DNA from: Anopheles merus
Lineage: Eukaryota; Arthropoda; Insecta; Diptera; Culicidae
DNA: 64,000 nucleotides
Direction: 5' to 3'
Assembly: GCF_017562075.2 (NCBI RefSeq)
Contig: NC_054083.1
Location: forward strand, 13,308,107-13,372,106
A program made the translations under genes and the position numbers. Within the stretch, counting starts at the first letter, position 1, and each line of letters starts with the position of its first letter. Positions 21,321 to 33,900 of this stretch are shown here, in pieces. The notes beneath the pieces are model-generated. The model saw nothing but the letters and a program-made list of their open reading frames with translations. It was not told where the DNA came from and ran no database searches.

Positions 21321-24300
21321 AGTAAATGAATAAACAAATGTATTCTTTATTTATATCTATTTGTTCATTAACAGTTCATTAACAGTTTAAAGCCAAAACA
21401 TTTAGGAAAACGATGTATCATTAGTTTACATATGAAAATAATCAAATGACATAAATATTTGCAATTGAAATATCTATCTATCACAAAACTACGTAGAAGT
21501 CTAATTACGGGTCTACTTTTTATGTGTATTGAAGTTTTTGCTCTGTAACTGTGGTTTGAAGCAAGTGCAAAATAACTGTTAAGTGAAAATGATAAGTGCA
21601 TAGAATATTATCAATGTAAAATTAGGTTTAGGGAATTTAGCAATTGCTAAATTGAGGTCATTCATGTCATTATTTAATTAAGAAATGCAAAAGATCCATT
21701 TTATAGACGATTACCGAGGGGTAACTGCCGAGGTTTCCCGTCAATGGAGAGAAAGAGTCAAAATGATCTGAAAACCACAGCTTGTATAAAAAACCAAAGG
21801 AACACATGTCTATAATACTTTTAAAGTAAAACTTGAAACAATTATTGATTTTAATACACAAAAGTTTAATATTGAAAGGGTACGGACTATATGGACCTAT
21901 ATGGTAAGAGATACGGCCTATATGTACCGTTCCTTCTGTATACAAAAAAAAATCAAGGTATGTATAATGTTACTCAGAAACTTTGCTCCTAATGTAGTAT
22001 TACGCTGTCCATTTCTTGTTCTCATTGTTCACTGCATCAGCAAACAGCGATCTATGATAATAACTAATTGAATGTCACTTCAAAATGGCACATGAAATTG
22101 TGATAAGTTTCCCCCCATGGACAATGGATAGATTTACGACGTCTCCTTTGAAATCGCTACAGTAGAAGGCAAATCCCTGTGGAGGGAGCAATAGCCTACA
22201 ATGGATGGCGTTGGGACCGAATCCGAATGGGAAACGGTTTATGTGATTTCTGCTAAGCAGTTAATACGTTTTCCATATGATAGCCGCGTGTGTCTCCCTT
22301 GCCTCTTCTTGCATGGGAAAACCGACGATATCCAAGTCGCCCGATATCCTTTGCTACTTTTCCCACTCTATCATATGATGGAGATTGATCCGTACCATTG
22401 TTTGCGTATGTTGTGTTGAACACTTGTACACTTGTACCGATTCGCCATCTCCGGCAATCCCTACAGGGCTCCGGCAAGGCACAGCAGTAACATATGTACG
22501 GCATATTCGTTTGTCAATTTATTCCATCAGACTGATGTTTGAAATTACAATCACGTTGATGTGAAAGCAGGTTGCCTTCAAAAATACGAACAAGCAAATT
22601 CAGCAAGGGTTTTGTGATACTTGGACCGGGTGCGTAGGAAAGTTAGCTGTAAAGGAAATATTGACTGTTGGCCAAAGAAGTCTGCTAGACGAGCAGAGTG
22701 GACTCCAGTGAAATGGACAAGAATGGAGGCATGGAGAGGGTGTTCCATCGATCTTCATTGCCACAAACCCTTTCCGTTTCCATATGGCGTGTTGGGAGCA
22801 CGCCCGATCCGTCGTGGCAGCAGATGAGCTATCCTGCTTGTTTGTTGTTGCAATATTGGAAAATATTTCCCCAACCTCTGTACCGACACTTTTCGGGGTA
22901 GTTCTGTACAGAGTCCGCTTGATACAATGGATATAGTCCAGATGTTGCTATTCCTGCAGTGCCAGGAAGTATGCGGTGTCATTGATGCGGATGTCTTACT
23001 TTGCATGCAACTCAATTAAGGCCAGCCAGCCTGAATGGTGCTGGGCATGCGGCAAGATATTGCGGATGTTAAAGCAATTTCATTCATGCCAGATTTACGC
23101 TAACCTCAGTTTGTCGTATAGAAATGGAAAAATTAATACAAGTTTTGTCAGATCAATCCGCTCGCTAGAGTACGCTTTAAATGGGGTCTCTTTGGAAAGT
23201 TGATTGCAAAAGCTTGACAAATACGGTGCTGGATCGATCATCGCACTGCTCAGCGAAACTGAAAGGGCTTTTCAAATTCAGTCTGTCCAATCATAATAGG
23301 TGCGTGGGTTTCCATGGCCCACTCTAGTTGGTGGAGTGCCGTAGCGCAGACTGGCACACACATGCGAATGTGACGTGTTCGTGCGGGCAAACGGGTACCA
23401 ATTGGCATTGGCAATCATATGAAGCGTCGATAAAGTGCGAGAATGATAAAGAATTTTATTTATTGAGCACTATTATGCGCCCAACCGTTGCTGTACACTC
23501 CGGTCGACCGCATGCCAGGCCGTCCCGTGGCACTGCCGATGCGAATGACAGTTGGCGTACCGCGACGCAAATGACTCAACGGGATGGGAATCCCTGGCAC
23601 GGGGTTGCGAGAGTCGATTCGACTGGGTCAACAATCATTGCTGCCTACTTGCTGCTCTAACCACATCACCACCACCTCCCCACCCCGCCCTCTTTTATTG
23701 GTCTGCTCAATCGGAAAGTGCAAACAGTGTCGCTTACCGAACGAATTACCGATCCAATATGGTGCCATTTCCGGAGCTTTCCTCCAATTTGTACGTGCGA
23801 TGTTTGCGTGCGCACCGTGGCGCTGTGGCGTTCATTTGCGATCGAATTACCGGGATGTAAATTAACTACTACCCACCCTAGACAAACTTACCCCTCCTTC
23901 CCCCCCTCACTGAATGGTTCATTCAGTGCTTCTCACCTCCACCGACGAGCCAGACAGTTGCGGGGGAAGAATTTTGTTTAATCATCCACTTCAGTTTCTT
24001 GTCATCAGACACGTGGTCTGTGGTGGAAAGTGGCCATTCCGGTTGGTGGACATTACGCTGCCACTCTACACCACTGTCACCGTTTCCGCAAAGAATGTGG
24101 TTACATTCTGAGGGTAAGGGAGGAGGCAGAAGCCACCCTTGGTAAGAGACCACTCATCGTGTCTGGTCACAAGTTGGTGGTGATGAAGGCAGAGTTGTAC
24201 CGACAGAGGTTGCTGTTGTGCAGTTGGTTGGGATACAACTGGTTCTTACCATTTTCTGGCCAGTTTAGCCAATCAGTCAGTGGAAGTGAAAGTTACGTCC

Positions 24301-26108
24301 AGCTGTCGTCTGACCATGCGCCCATGTGACAGGAAACCATATGGAGCGGGGCATGAGGCAGTGAATAATTCATTTCCTAAATGTAGGCAACGATTTTGAC
24401 ATCCGGACGAAACGGGCAATTCCGGGTGCCATTCCGTTCCGACTGCGGACGTTATTCCCCCGGGGAGAAGTAAGCTGCTGTTGTGGAGTTGTCGGTGTTG
24501 TTGGTTAGTTTACGCTCGGCAATAGTTCCTGGTTTTGTGGGTTTGGGTTCGGTTTTGGTGCCCTTTCGCCACACCGACGCCACCCGCCGTGTACGGGAGC
24601 GAGCCATGAAAATCACATCGGTTTGGTGCCACGGCCCGAAATGCGCCGGGAAATGCGATGCGAAATGGAAATAAAGCGATTATATTATGCCGAAAATTTC
24701 CCCCTTAATTGAATCGAACCGACTCGACCAACTTAATTATTAACTTTCGCCATCGCTCATCCCGCCCGGCGGCGGTGGTGGGTATATCTTGGAGCCAGCG
24801 TTGTTGCCGGCGACAGTTCGAGTGATTGAGAGCACTTAAAATCAAATTAAGCAGCTCGTCTCCGGAAGAGGCAATGTTCGCCACCGCCAAACGTGACCGG
24901 TCGTGCTTGGCAAGTGCAGTCGGGTTTTCGGGTTGTACTCTTTTGGATTCGCTAATTATCAAGCTGATTATTTCTTCTCCATCCTCTACCGCCTGCCTTT
25001 CCTGCACGATACCAAAAACGGTCTTCACGCGTGCATGTGAGAGCCGGTTCGTTTCGTTTGATTAATACTGCAAGTTAATTGGCCTTTTGAGAGTCGCTCG
25101 TTGGAGATGTGACATGTGTGTATGCGTGTGTTGGGTAGGAGGGAAAAAGTGTACAATAAGGATGGCAACAACGGTGAATAAAACAAGCGTCACTTTGTAG
25201 AGATTGTCATCGGATGTGCTAATTTGGATGATTGCTTTTAATCGAGATTGCATCGGACTGCATTACACAGACCGGGAGCATGGAGTAAAATGGATACGGT
25301 ATCATCATGGCGCAATAATCTGTTTTGCTATATTTGTATAGTATGAACGGCAAATTATTAGTTTAAACAAGTTTACATATTATTTGAATACAGATTAAGC
25401 TTCACATTTTTTATATTTAAATCTTAGACAGATGAGATGTTTTTTTTTCACGACGATCAAAACGTTATGTTGAGCAGTTATTTTATTTCTTGATGTGTTC
25501 ATTAATTTTAGGCTAACGCTCATGACACTCACAAAACATTGTATTTAACAGAATCCAAGCATTGCCAATTGGTTTGACATTTAATTATGCTAATATTGCA
25601 GATAATCATTTTACCTCTATGCGCCATACACACCTATAGGCGCACGCTGACTATGAAAATAATTACAATCGACTTATTGATGAATATTGTTTAACTTTTT
25701 TTCCTTTTTGGTGTGATAATTGACCGGATCCGGCATTCAAAGCTAAATTTAATCAATTTCCGATAACATTGTACACCGTAGAAAGGATCTTTAATGTGCG
25801 AGGTGTCAAACTCGATTAGTTGTTGGGTCTATTGTTAATTCAGTGTTTCAAAGGCTTCAAAAATGTGTTGTTGCGCCGTGTTATCAGTTTTGCACCTACG
25901 GATAAAGATATCTATCGCAATTTCACGCTTTACCTAATACCAGCCTGACAATTTAAGGGGATGATTCTCGTAAAGGTATATGTAGATGAAATACGATAGG
26001 AACATGAAATATGATGCCTTTTAGCAACTCAAGAATATTACCACCAGAAACAAAGAACCATAACTTGATGAAAACATTAACAAACCCTTTTGAAACCGCT
26101 TATGAAAT

Positions 26109-26170
26109 ATAGTAGAACCCCGCATAACGAGTTTAATCCTTTCCAGTGACTCACTCGTTATGCAAAAAAA
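26109..26170. repeat. Hairpin-forming MITE end (ATAACGAG palindrome)
   Basis: GCATAACGAG is followed about 20 bases later by its complement CTCGTTATGC, preceded by TAGTAGAACCCCGC. The same ATAACGAGTTTAAT core appears near 42846 with its own complement. It looks like one end of a mariner-type MITE family; the other end is not identified. Confidence 0.4.
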
Positions 26171-26690
26171 AATAAAATAAAAATCATTATGTGGGAAATT
26201 ATTTTCCATATAATAGGAATGAAATGCGTAATAATTAGTGCTAGAACCGGAAATGTGCTACTAGAAAGGGAACAGTTAAAAAACTGAACAAATGTCTTCA
26301 TATACTAGCAATTGGTAGATCATTTGTTCATCGAAACTTTGTTTTTTACGAAAAAAAACACTCGTCAATATAACACAGACTTTGGCACAATTATTCGGCA
26401 CTTCTCCTCATTTACCTTAGCAACTGTCAAAATGAAAGCAATGCTCAATGTTAACCGATTGTGTAGAGGAAGGTAGGTAATGACGGACTCGTTAAGAAAA
26501 ATGGTAAAAATCTAGGGATGTATAAATGCAACGACCATACAAATGTGCATACATTATCTTACACTCATGTTTTATCAGAAAATGTGTTTTTAAGTTTCTA
26601 TCGATTTTTATGGTTTTTCATGAGTCATGGTTTTTTTTCTTGCAGACTTGATATGTTCTGGTAGGATTGACATTAGATATGGGAAAGAAG

Positions 26691-27430
26691 GACACCACGA
26701 AGGGTAAGATGGACACTTGTAGAAAACGTTGGAAATTTAAGAGGTTTATACTATTTTAACATATCCTATTGTTTTCCATGTACTGGTCCTGGTATGTACA
26801 TAAACCAATTCTAGACCAATTGAAATGACGGTTCGTTTAGCCGTGAATTTAGCAATTTTAAGCGCCTCTGGTAACATATCGTGGAATGCAGAATCTAAGG
26901 CATTTTTAAACATCGCGCACTAACAGCTGACGTTGCACCAGCTTACAGAACAACAGTCTAGAACTTTCCTTTACGAAATTACACCGCGGTAAGTCCACGG
27001 CCCCAGCATTTTGGAGGGACTTGTTAATAGTTATAGCCATTTTTTCCACTGTTTCAAAATTCAACTTTTTGATATTTGTAATCGCATACAATCTCTTATC
27101 TATTCCTGAAGGATGTCGTATCAATGCCTCTCCTTTTTATTACTTAAAGTTGTCCAAGTCGTGACAAGATATTGGATTTCGTGAAGTGCTTCACCAGCGT
27201 CGAGCGAGTAATAGCATAACGAATGGTTGCTATTTTGACTGGTGTGCCGTTTTTCGCATATTTCCATGGTTTCTCTAGTTGCTGGATGATTCATATCTTC
27301 CAAATATCTTTATTTAAGGTATTTGATTAAATCTATTCATCACCAATTGATACAATAATTAAAATAAAACAGCAAATTCGGTGTCCATCTTTCTCTAAGA
27401 CAGATTTTCCGTCTTTCTCGCTTTGGTGTC
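26691..27430 (-). pseudogene. Decayed coding-like element between short inverted repeats
   Basis: Two minus-strand open segments abut in different frames: 27303-27121 (contains EICEKRHTSQNSNHSLCYYS) and 27124-26906 (contains IRHPSGIDKRLYAI and GAVDLPRCNFVKES). Neither begins with ATG, and the join near 27121 needs a one-base shift. Flanks at 26691-26716 and 27381-27430 share GACACCA and AAGATGGACAC in inverted orientation. This fits a degraded mobile element or processed pseudogene. I do not recognise the protein. Confidence 0.3.
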
Positions 27431-27837
27431 AGGATGTTTAAATAACCAGAAAAAAAATATTGCCTTCATCCTCGTACTTTTGCCAGTTTTTTTTTGCTTG
27501 ATTATCACGACAATTCACTCATGTAATAAAACTTCCGAAAATATAAACAATACAAGTTACAGAGCTTAAGATCCGCAGTAGTCAAATTAGATTCACAAAA
27601 ATGCATACGATTGAAAAGTTGTGTTGTTCGTGGATTTAACCAATTTTGCATATATTATGCCAAAAATATTATGACACCCGCAGTGTCCGTCTTTACCTAC
27701 CTTCCTCTACTAGATTTCAGATCAGCTCCCAGAAAATATATCCTGAACACGAAGGATGTTGCTAGTTTTGCGAGGTTTTGCTCGTTAAATGAAGTATTCG
27801 GGGAGTACGTAGTATTTGTTGTTACGATAACTAATCT

Positions 27838-27985
27838 ACACAGTCGTCAACTCGCGGGACTCAATAATATGCCCGTCGTGGACTCAAGCCTCATTTGAAC
27901 CACCGTAGCAATGAACTTACTATCCTACTACAAGTAATCGAAAAGCCATAGCCCAATAGTGGTAAAGGTAGATTTCTAGACCGGC
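27838..27985 (+). mobile_element. tRNA-derived SINE copy, diverged
   Basis: Shares ACAGTCGTCAACTCG, the spacer ATATGCCCGTCGTGG, a box B-like GACTCAAGCC and TTACTATCCTACTA with the SINE at 9370. Head and tail are diverged, and the 3' limit is approximate. Confidence 0.6.
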
Positions 27986-30900
27986 AACTTTAAGATATTA
28001 GAATGCAAATCAACGAAGGGAAGTAATTCTTCTTCTTCTTCGATAGCGTTCGATCTAAACACGAAGTCATGGCGACTCTTTCCAAGGATACTACACTTAA
28101 TTGGGCCGGAAGAACATTTTCAGACCCAGGAGTGTGATCCACATGAGAATATAACCAGGATTTTAACTATTAGACCATATTTGAATCACTTAGACACTCG
28201 GCTTCAGCACCATTTTTTGATCGAAAAAATTCGATAGGCGCTCACGTTCAACTAACAGTACAACTATTTCTTTCATATCCCTACATGAAGTCGATTCCCA
28301 TTGAGATCAGTATTAAGTGTTGGCAAACGATCAAATTTTTATACGATAGTTCAGTTCTCTCGTGAGTGTCATGGTATACCAGTTTAAAAAAACCTCCCAG
28401 TAAAATGAACATCATAGTGGCGAAATAAGTATCAAATGATACCAATATGACAGCCGGATCGAAAAACTTGGATATGATTCATGACTAAAATAGGTCGCGT
28501 ACCCGTGTTTAGTTTTGGTGCATCATTTGAAACAAATTGATTTAAAATTCCATCTCCAGAGCAACGACGCACATCAAACGTAAACATTCCGTGTGATTAA
28601 CGTTTTCGTCGGAAAACAAAACTTCACACGAACATCAATCGGCGCAATTTGCTTGCGTTATTAATTGCGAAGTAAAAGGAAAAAATAAAGTAAGGAAAAA
28701 TTGGAGAAAAAAACACAATTTAATGATGCATCTTCTACTCCACCAGTACTACCACCCGGTAAAAATAATAGCACTCTCTAGTGTCAACTCTGCCTTTGAA
28801 CTTTATTCCCACACGACACAGCATCACGAGAAACAGAGTCAAAGGGCAAGGGAGGAAAGAACCTTTAAAGAAAATTGTCAACAGTCCCGCTGCGGGGGAA
28901 GCGATTCATACGGAGCTGCACGGTGAAACAAAAACAAACGGTGTAACGGTGACATTTCAGGTGAGAGAAAAAAAAACAACCCGCGCTAAAAACGAGTACA
29001 CCCGACACATCAACAGAACGCGACCCAGCGACATCCTTGCGGCCTTTAAATGGTGCAGATACCGTAGAAAGCTTTCTTACGTGATTGCCGAGAACGAAAA
29101 GTAATGACTCTTGAATCGCACATTCTCAAGCCTTTCGCACCTTTGACGTGCGCGCCACCGTACTGTACACTAGCGTTGGGGGGAGCTAGGGTGTGAGTGT
29201 TCCTGGAAGAAAGCAGGTCGACCGAAGCGAATCGCTAAGGATCGGGTACTACTGCCCCGGATCTTGGAGGAGCTTTCAGTTTATGGGTAGAATGAAGATT
29301 CACGAGCACGAGTGCGATTCATGCTTTGTTGCTTTTCTCACCCTGGTAAGTGTGCTTCTTCATTGCAACCCATTCCGGTAATGGTGGTTAGGGAGGGGAG
29401 AGAGGTGGGTGAAAGAGAGCGGGAGACTGTGCCATTTTCATTACCTCACATCTCGCACACTGAAGCTCCCTCGTTGTGCGCGGCTTTGCATTTGCGCTCG
29501 TGAAATCGTGGGAACTCGCCCTCTCTTAAAGTTTTCCTAGAACTATCCTGTTTTGCTGGTACGGTTCGGTTTTTTGTAATTTATTTGCACGTTTTACACT
29601 TTGTGAATCGTCATCTCCTTTTCTCATTGTGTGCATCGGCTTTGGTTCCTGACTGTTTTTGCTTCTACATTGTGCAGGCTCCGTTTTTTTGTAAGGTGCT
29701 ACTGCTGCTACTGCTGCTGCCCGATGTGATGGTGCGAAGTATAGATCCTGTGGGACGGCTTCTGGTACTTGATTCATTCATCCAACGGTTGTGACCGTTT
29801 CCGGAACCAAAAATAAAAAAAAATGAAACGAAGAAAAAGGTAGACTTTATATCTTTTCGTCTTACCGAAGCAACGAGCCATTTTGGAGTCACGGGAATCG
29901 AATGTGACGTTTTGGGTTTCTTTTCCTTTTTTCCTTTCGTTATCATCATTTCCTTGCAACACCTTCAGCACCTTTCGTCATTAGGGTGAAACCTTCCTCC
30001 CACTGCGTGTATGTTTTGCTTTGCTCTGCTTTACCTATCGTGACCGTAAGGATCTCCGGATCTATTCCCTGGCCTTTTGGTGTCAGAAAGTGTGCGGGTG
30101 TGTGTCTCTCTCTCTCGCCATCACAACCGAGTAGCTCCATAGAATGACGTGGAAAAGGATAAACCAACTAACTAGACCCAAATCTCATTTAGGGCACATG
30201 GTTCAGGCACATGTGAAGAAAACACAGTTCGTAGGTGTGTCTGTGAGACTGTGCGTCAACCGGTGAGAACAGGAAAAAATGAAATGCTTTTGATTTAGTT
30301 GCGGCTCTATGATTGATTGAATACGGTATGACTGACGGCATGGATGGGCAAACCCGGAACTGTGTGAAGTACGTACCAGGCAAGACGGAAATCCTTAGTG
30401 TCCTTCTATTGTGAGTGTGTGTTTCGCTACCGCATCGCAACCGAGGCATCGCAGGCGCTGTATGCTTTCGAGTTTCTAACCACGAGCGCAGTGGGCGATA
30501 GAAGCGAACATAATTTGAACGATGTTCTTATTAAAACTGTGGCCAACTTTTGCGGCCTTCACTTTTTTACTTATTTTTTCACTTTTTTTCGGTGCACAGC
30601 ATCTTGCAGTTGCTCATGATAAGTAGAGTTGAGGTTTTCCGTAGATCGTAGCGGTGCAAAATATAGCAGGAAATATAAATTGGTATGTGCATTCGCACCG
30701 TGAACCGGGTAGTAGAAGGGAAACCGGAATTATGATTACGTGGTGTATTTTAGGGTGTGCATTTTAATTGTGCTTTTCGTTGAACTTGACCTGATTGGTG
30801 TGCCGGTTGGAACAATATGCACCGACTACGAGCACACTGTGTTCTACACTGCTGGCTTCACTGTTGCATCATTATTCAAGTTTATCTGCAGATTGTTGCC

Positions 30901-33900
30901 AAACTTTGGGTGGAATAGTTTGTGCCATCAGCTCGAGTTTGGAGCGCACAATCTGCTAGTCTTATCGATGAAAACGTACCTTGTACGTGTTTCACATTAT
31001 TTTCAAACTTACAAACATTAATTGTTGGTGCACTTGAATGCATCTATTTGTATATTGTTATCTAAATTGCAATGGAGTCATTCATGCAGAAATTGTTTCT
31101 CACAACACAAGTTCGTTGAATTCATTTCACGCACGAAATGTTTATGGCAGAGTTGGAAGCAGATTTAATCATACGATACCATCCAGCTACGTGGACAACC
31201 ATATTTTTGCAACTTACTAAATAATAAACTTGATTTTGAATTTTGTTAAATTTAAAGATATTTTGTTTTTTTTTAAAGAAATAATTAACTAATGCTTTAC
31301 ATATGACATGATATTTCTCTTCCTTTCATGGAATAAAGTCATTTTCTGAATCTTTTCCAAGCAATCTGTAATTGAAATGAATACTTTGTCAGATTCGTTC
31401 GGACTGCCAAGATAGGACGTTACGCTTCCAAAAACTTGACCTTCCAACTTATTTCAAGAGTTTAGTTATGTCCCCCTACCCAAGGTACGGCTTGTTAACT
31501 CCAACGTTTCCATTAAGGGAAATCCCTTCCGAGTTTCCATGATCGCCTGGACGATCAACGACCGGGTTCAAGTCCGTTTTTTTTTTGTACTTACTCAAAC
31601 ACACGGCACACAATACTGGCTAGTGAAATCGATGGGAGGGCGTGCTTTTTGTAGTAGTAGGTAAGGCTGGGTTGTTTAGGAAACTTCTCGCGGTGCTGTG
31701 CTTCTCAGGTGTGTCGTATTCGTATTCAAAGTTTGTAAGATGAGTGATGTAAGTTAAATGCGGATGATTTGATCTTTTTTCTTATAATTTCTTTTTTCTG
31801 TTTTTCACGTTCACTTTTTACTTAAAAAGAAAAACACAATATATCTTATCATAGAGTTTTCCAGGAGTTCTCCTAGACACTCTGTGGGACACTTTATTGA
31901 CTCTTTTTTTTACGTGAAATGAACTTATTGTAATTTTAATTGGACTCTATAGCACGCTTGTTGGAGAAATCCAACAGAAAATTCCAAGGACCCTGTCCAA
32001 ATAGGATGCCATCAGTCTGCTAAGAACTTTTTTTTTCTTTATTTTCATAGAGACTTTGAGCCATTTGGTCTCATACGCCTCTTTTAAAGAACAGTTCGTT
32101 CCACCTCGGCTCATGTCAGTTGAAACTGACCTACCGCGACGGTACTCGACGTCCAGTTGTGACGTATATACGCCAATCACATTACATGGCGACGGTATCT
32201 AAAAACGAACATACTACAAGATCATCTATGATAAAAATTACTATACTAGCGACTATTTCCCAGAGAATGCATTATATTATTACTTGTTCTCAAAATTTAA
32301 ATTTCTGATGCTGATCAATTAATTTTAATTCAGTAAGTCTATTAAACCAAAAAATCTATCAGCATTTGATTGAACACATTAAATATTTTATTTTATAAAA
32401 CACAATGAATTTGTTTAATATCACACCAAGGTGAAGCCTGGTAATACAAGGTACTGAAGCCGTACGGAAAACACAAATAATTCAAGACTAGGTGTAACTG
32501 TTATCGTATTTCACAGGTTGGCCCTAGCCTAAAAACTGCATACTTGTTACGAATAAAGTAAAAATTGATAAAGCTATAGTTTTATAGGTGAATATGAACT
32601 ATTTTATATTTACATATATGATAACAGTACAAGTGGCTGAATGTTTATCTTAACCCAGTACTTATTCATCCCATAGCCAGTTACTGAAGTTATTTTTTTT
32701 TTTGTCCGCCATCAAGGCTAAATGAAACAGACTTAAAACTAATTAAACACTAACAAATAAACAAAATAATTCATGAAAAACTAAGCCTGACTAAACTAGT
32801 CTTGACCAAGCAAAAAAATAAAAGGAAAAAAACATAGGTAGAGCGTAGAGACTATCATATACTTAATGAAAAAAGAGAGTAAATGAAAACTAAGAAGAAT
32901 AATTAAAGAGAATTAGAAGAAAAAATACGATTACGGAAAGAGTTAAGAGAGGAGTCGAAAGCAAAGAGATAGTAAAAGTGGTTAAACAACCTGAAACAGG
33001 AGAGAAGAGGATCATTGAAAGTAAGTAAGAGTATGACGTGTTTCAATTGACAGAGGATCACGAGGACGAAGAGAACGAAAGGGAACATACAGCGAGATTC
33101 TCTGATAGTGATCGTTCTAGTTTTTTTACTTCCTCTTTAATCTTTCTGTCATGTGCATAAGCGGCCATCCCCTAACCGGTATCTCGCGACGTTAGATACG
33201 GTTAGAGGAAGCCTGTTTGGAAACGTTCACTGGCGCAGTTGTTGACTCTGTTCGCTCCAACATTTACGCATTAATTCCAACAATGTGTCAAACATTGAAG
33301 TATGATTATTTCACGTCAACTTCCGCTCAACCACAGTATATTCCATACCGATTGTAAATCATTATAAACCCATTACCTTTCAAAATGTCCACTTTAAACA
33401 AGAAGTACATCTGCTGTGCTCATTAAATTACTTTATAATATGACGCATAACAACAAAATCAAACGTTAAACATGAAGTAATTGCAGTACGTTGTCCGTAG
33501 TCCGTCAGTCTTGTGATACTATTCACAGCATCAGCGAGGCATATCGGTTGGTGTCCAAAGTTTGCAGTTCCCTAGTACTTGTGCCAAAATTGTCTGATGA
33601 CGGCCTTTGCAAACATCAATCGTCATATCCTCCCAGTACGGTTAACCGTGACAATTTTGGACTTTTGGAAATTCGGCTACAGTTGCATGTTGGTTTTGCT
33701 GCTAGCCAAATGAAGTGATGATTCGAAAATAACCAATTAACAAACCAATGGCATGCGTTGCGCAGCGTTGTACGCTGTGAAGTGCAGGGTGGTTTTGCTT
33801 AATAATTCATTTTCAAGAACGCAACCAATATCAACATAAACGGTGCCTCGTCGGGTGCGATGGTGCGTACGAGGCGATGGGTTGCAACCTCGCTCGCGTA

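Larger units (their letters stand above)
20663..26690. other. Gene-poor stretch with a SINE and simple hairpins
   Basis: Contains a truncated SINE (21143-21320) and a hairpin-forming MITE end (26109-26170). The stretch 22200-24700 is GC-richer with overlapping frames on both strands. The apparent 107-codon minus-strand frame at 25028-24705 has a GTG rather than ATG start and no known domain, so I do not call it. No other gene or RNA is seen. Confidence 0.45.

Noticed and set aside
24705..25028. 107-codon minus-strand open frame
   Set aside because: It begins with GTG, has no upstream ATG, splice signals or recognisable domain.
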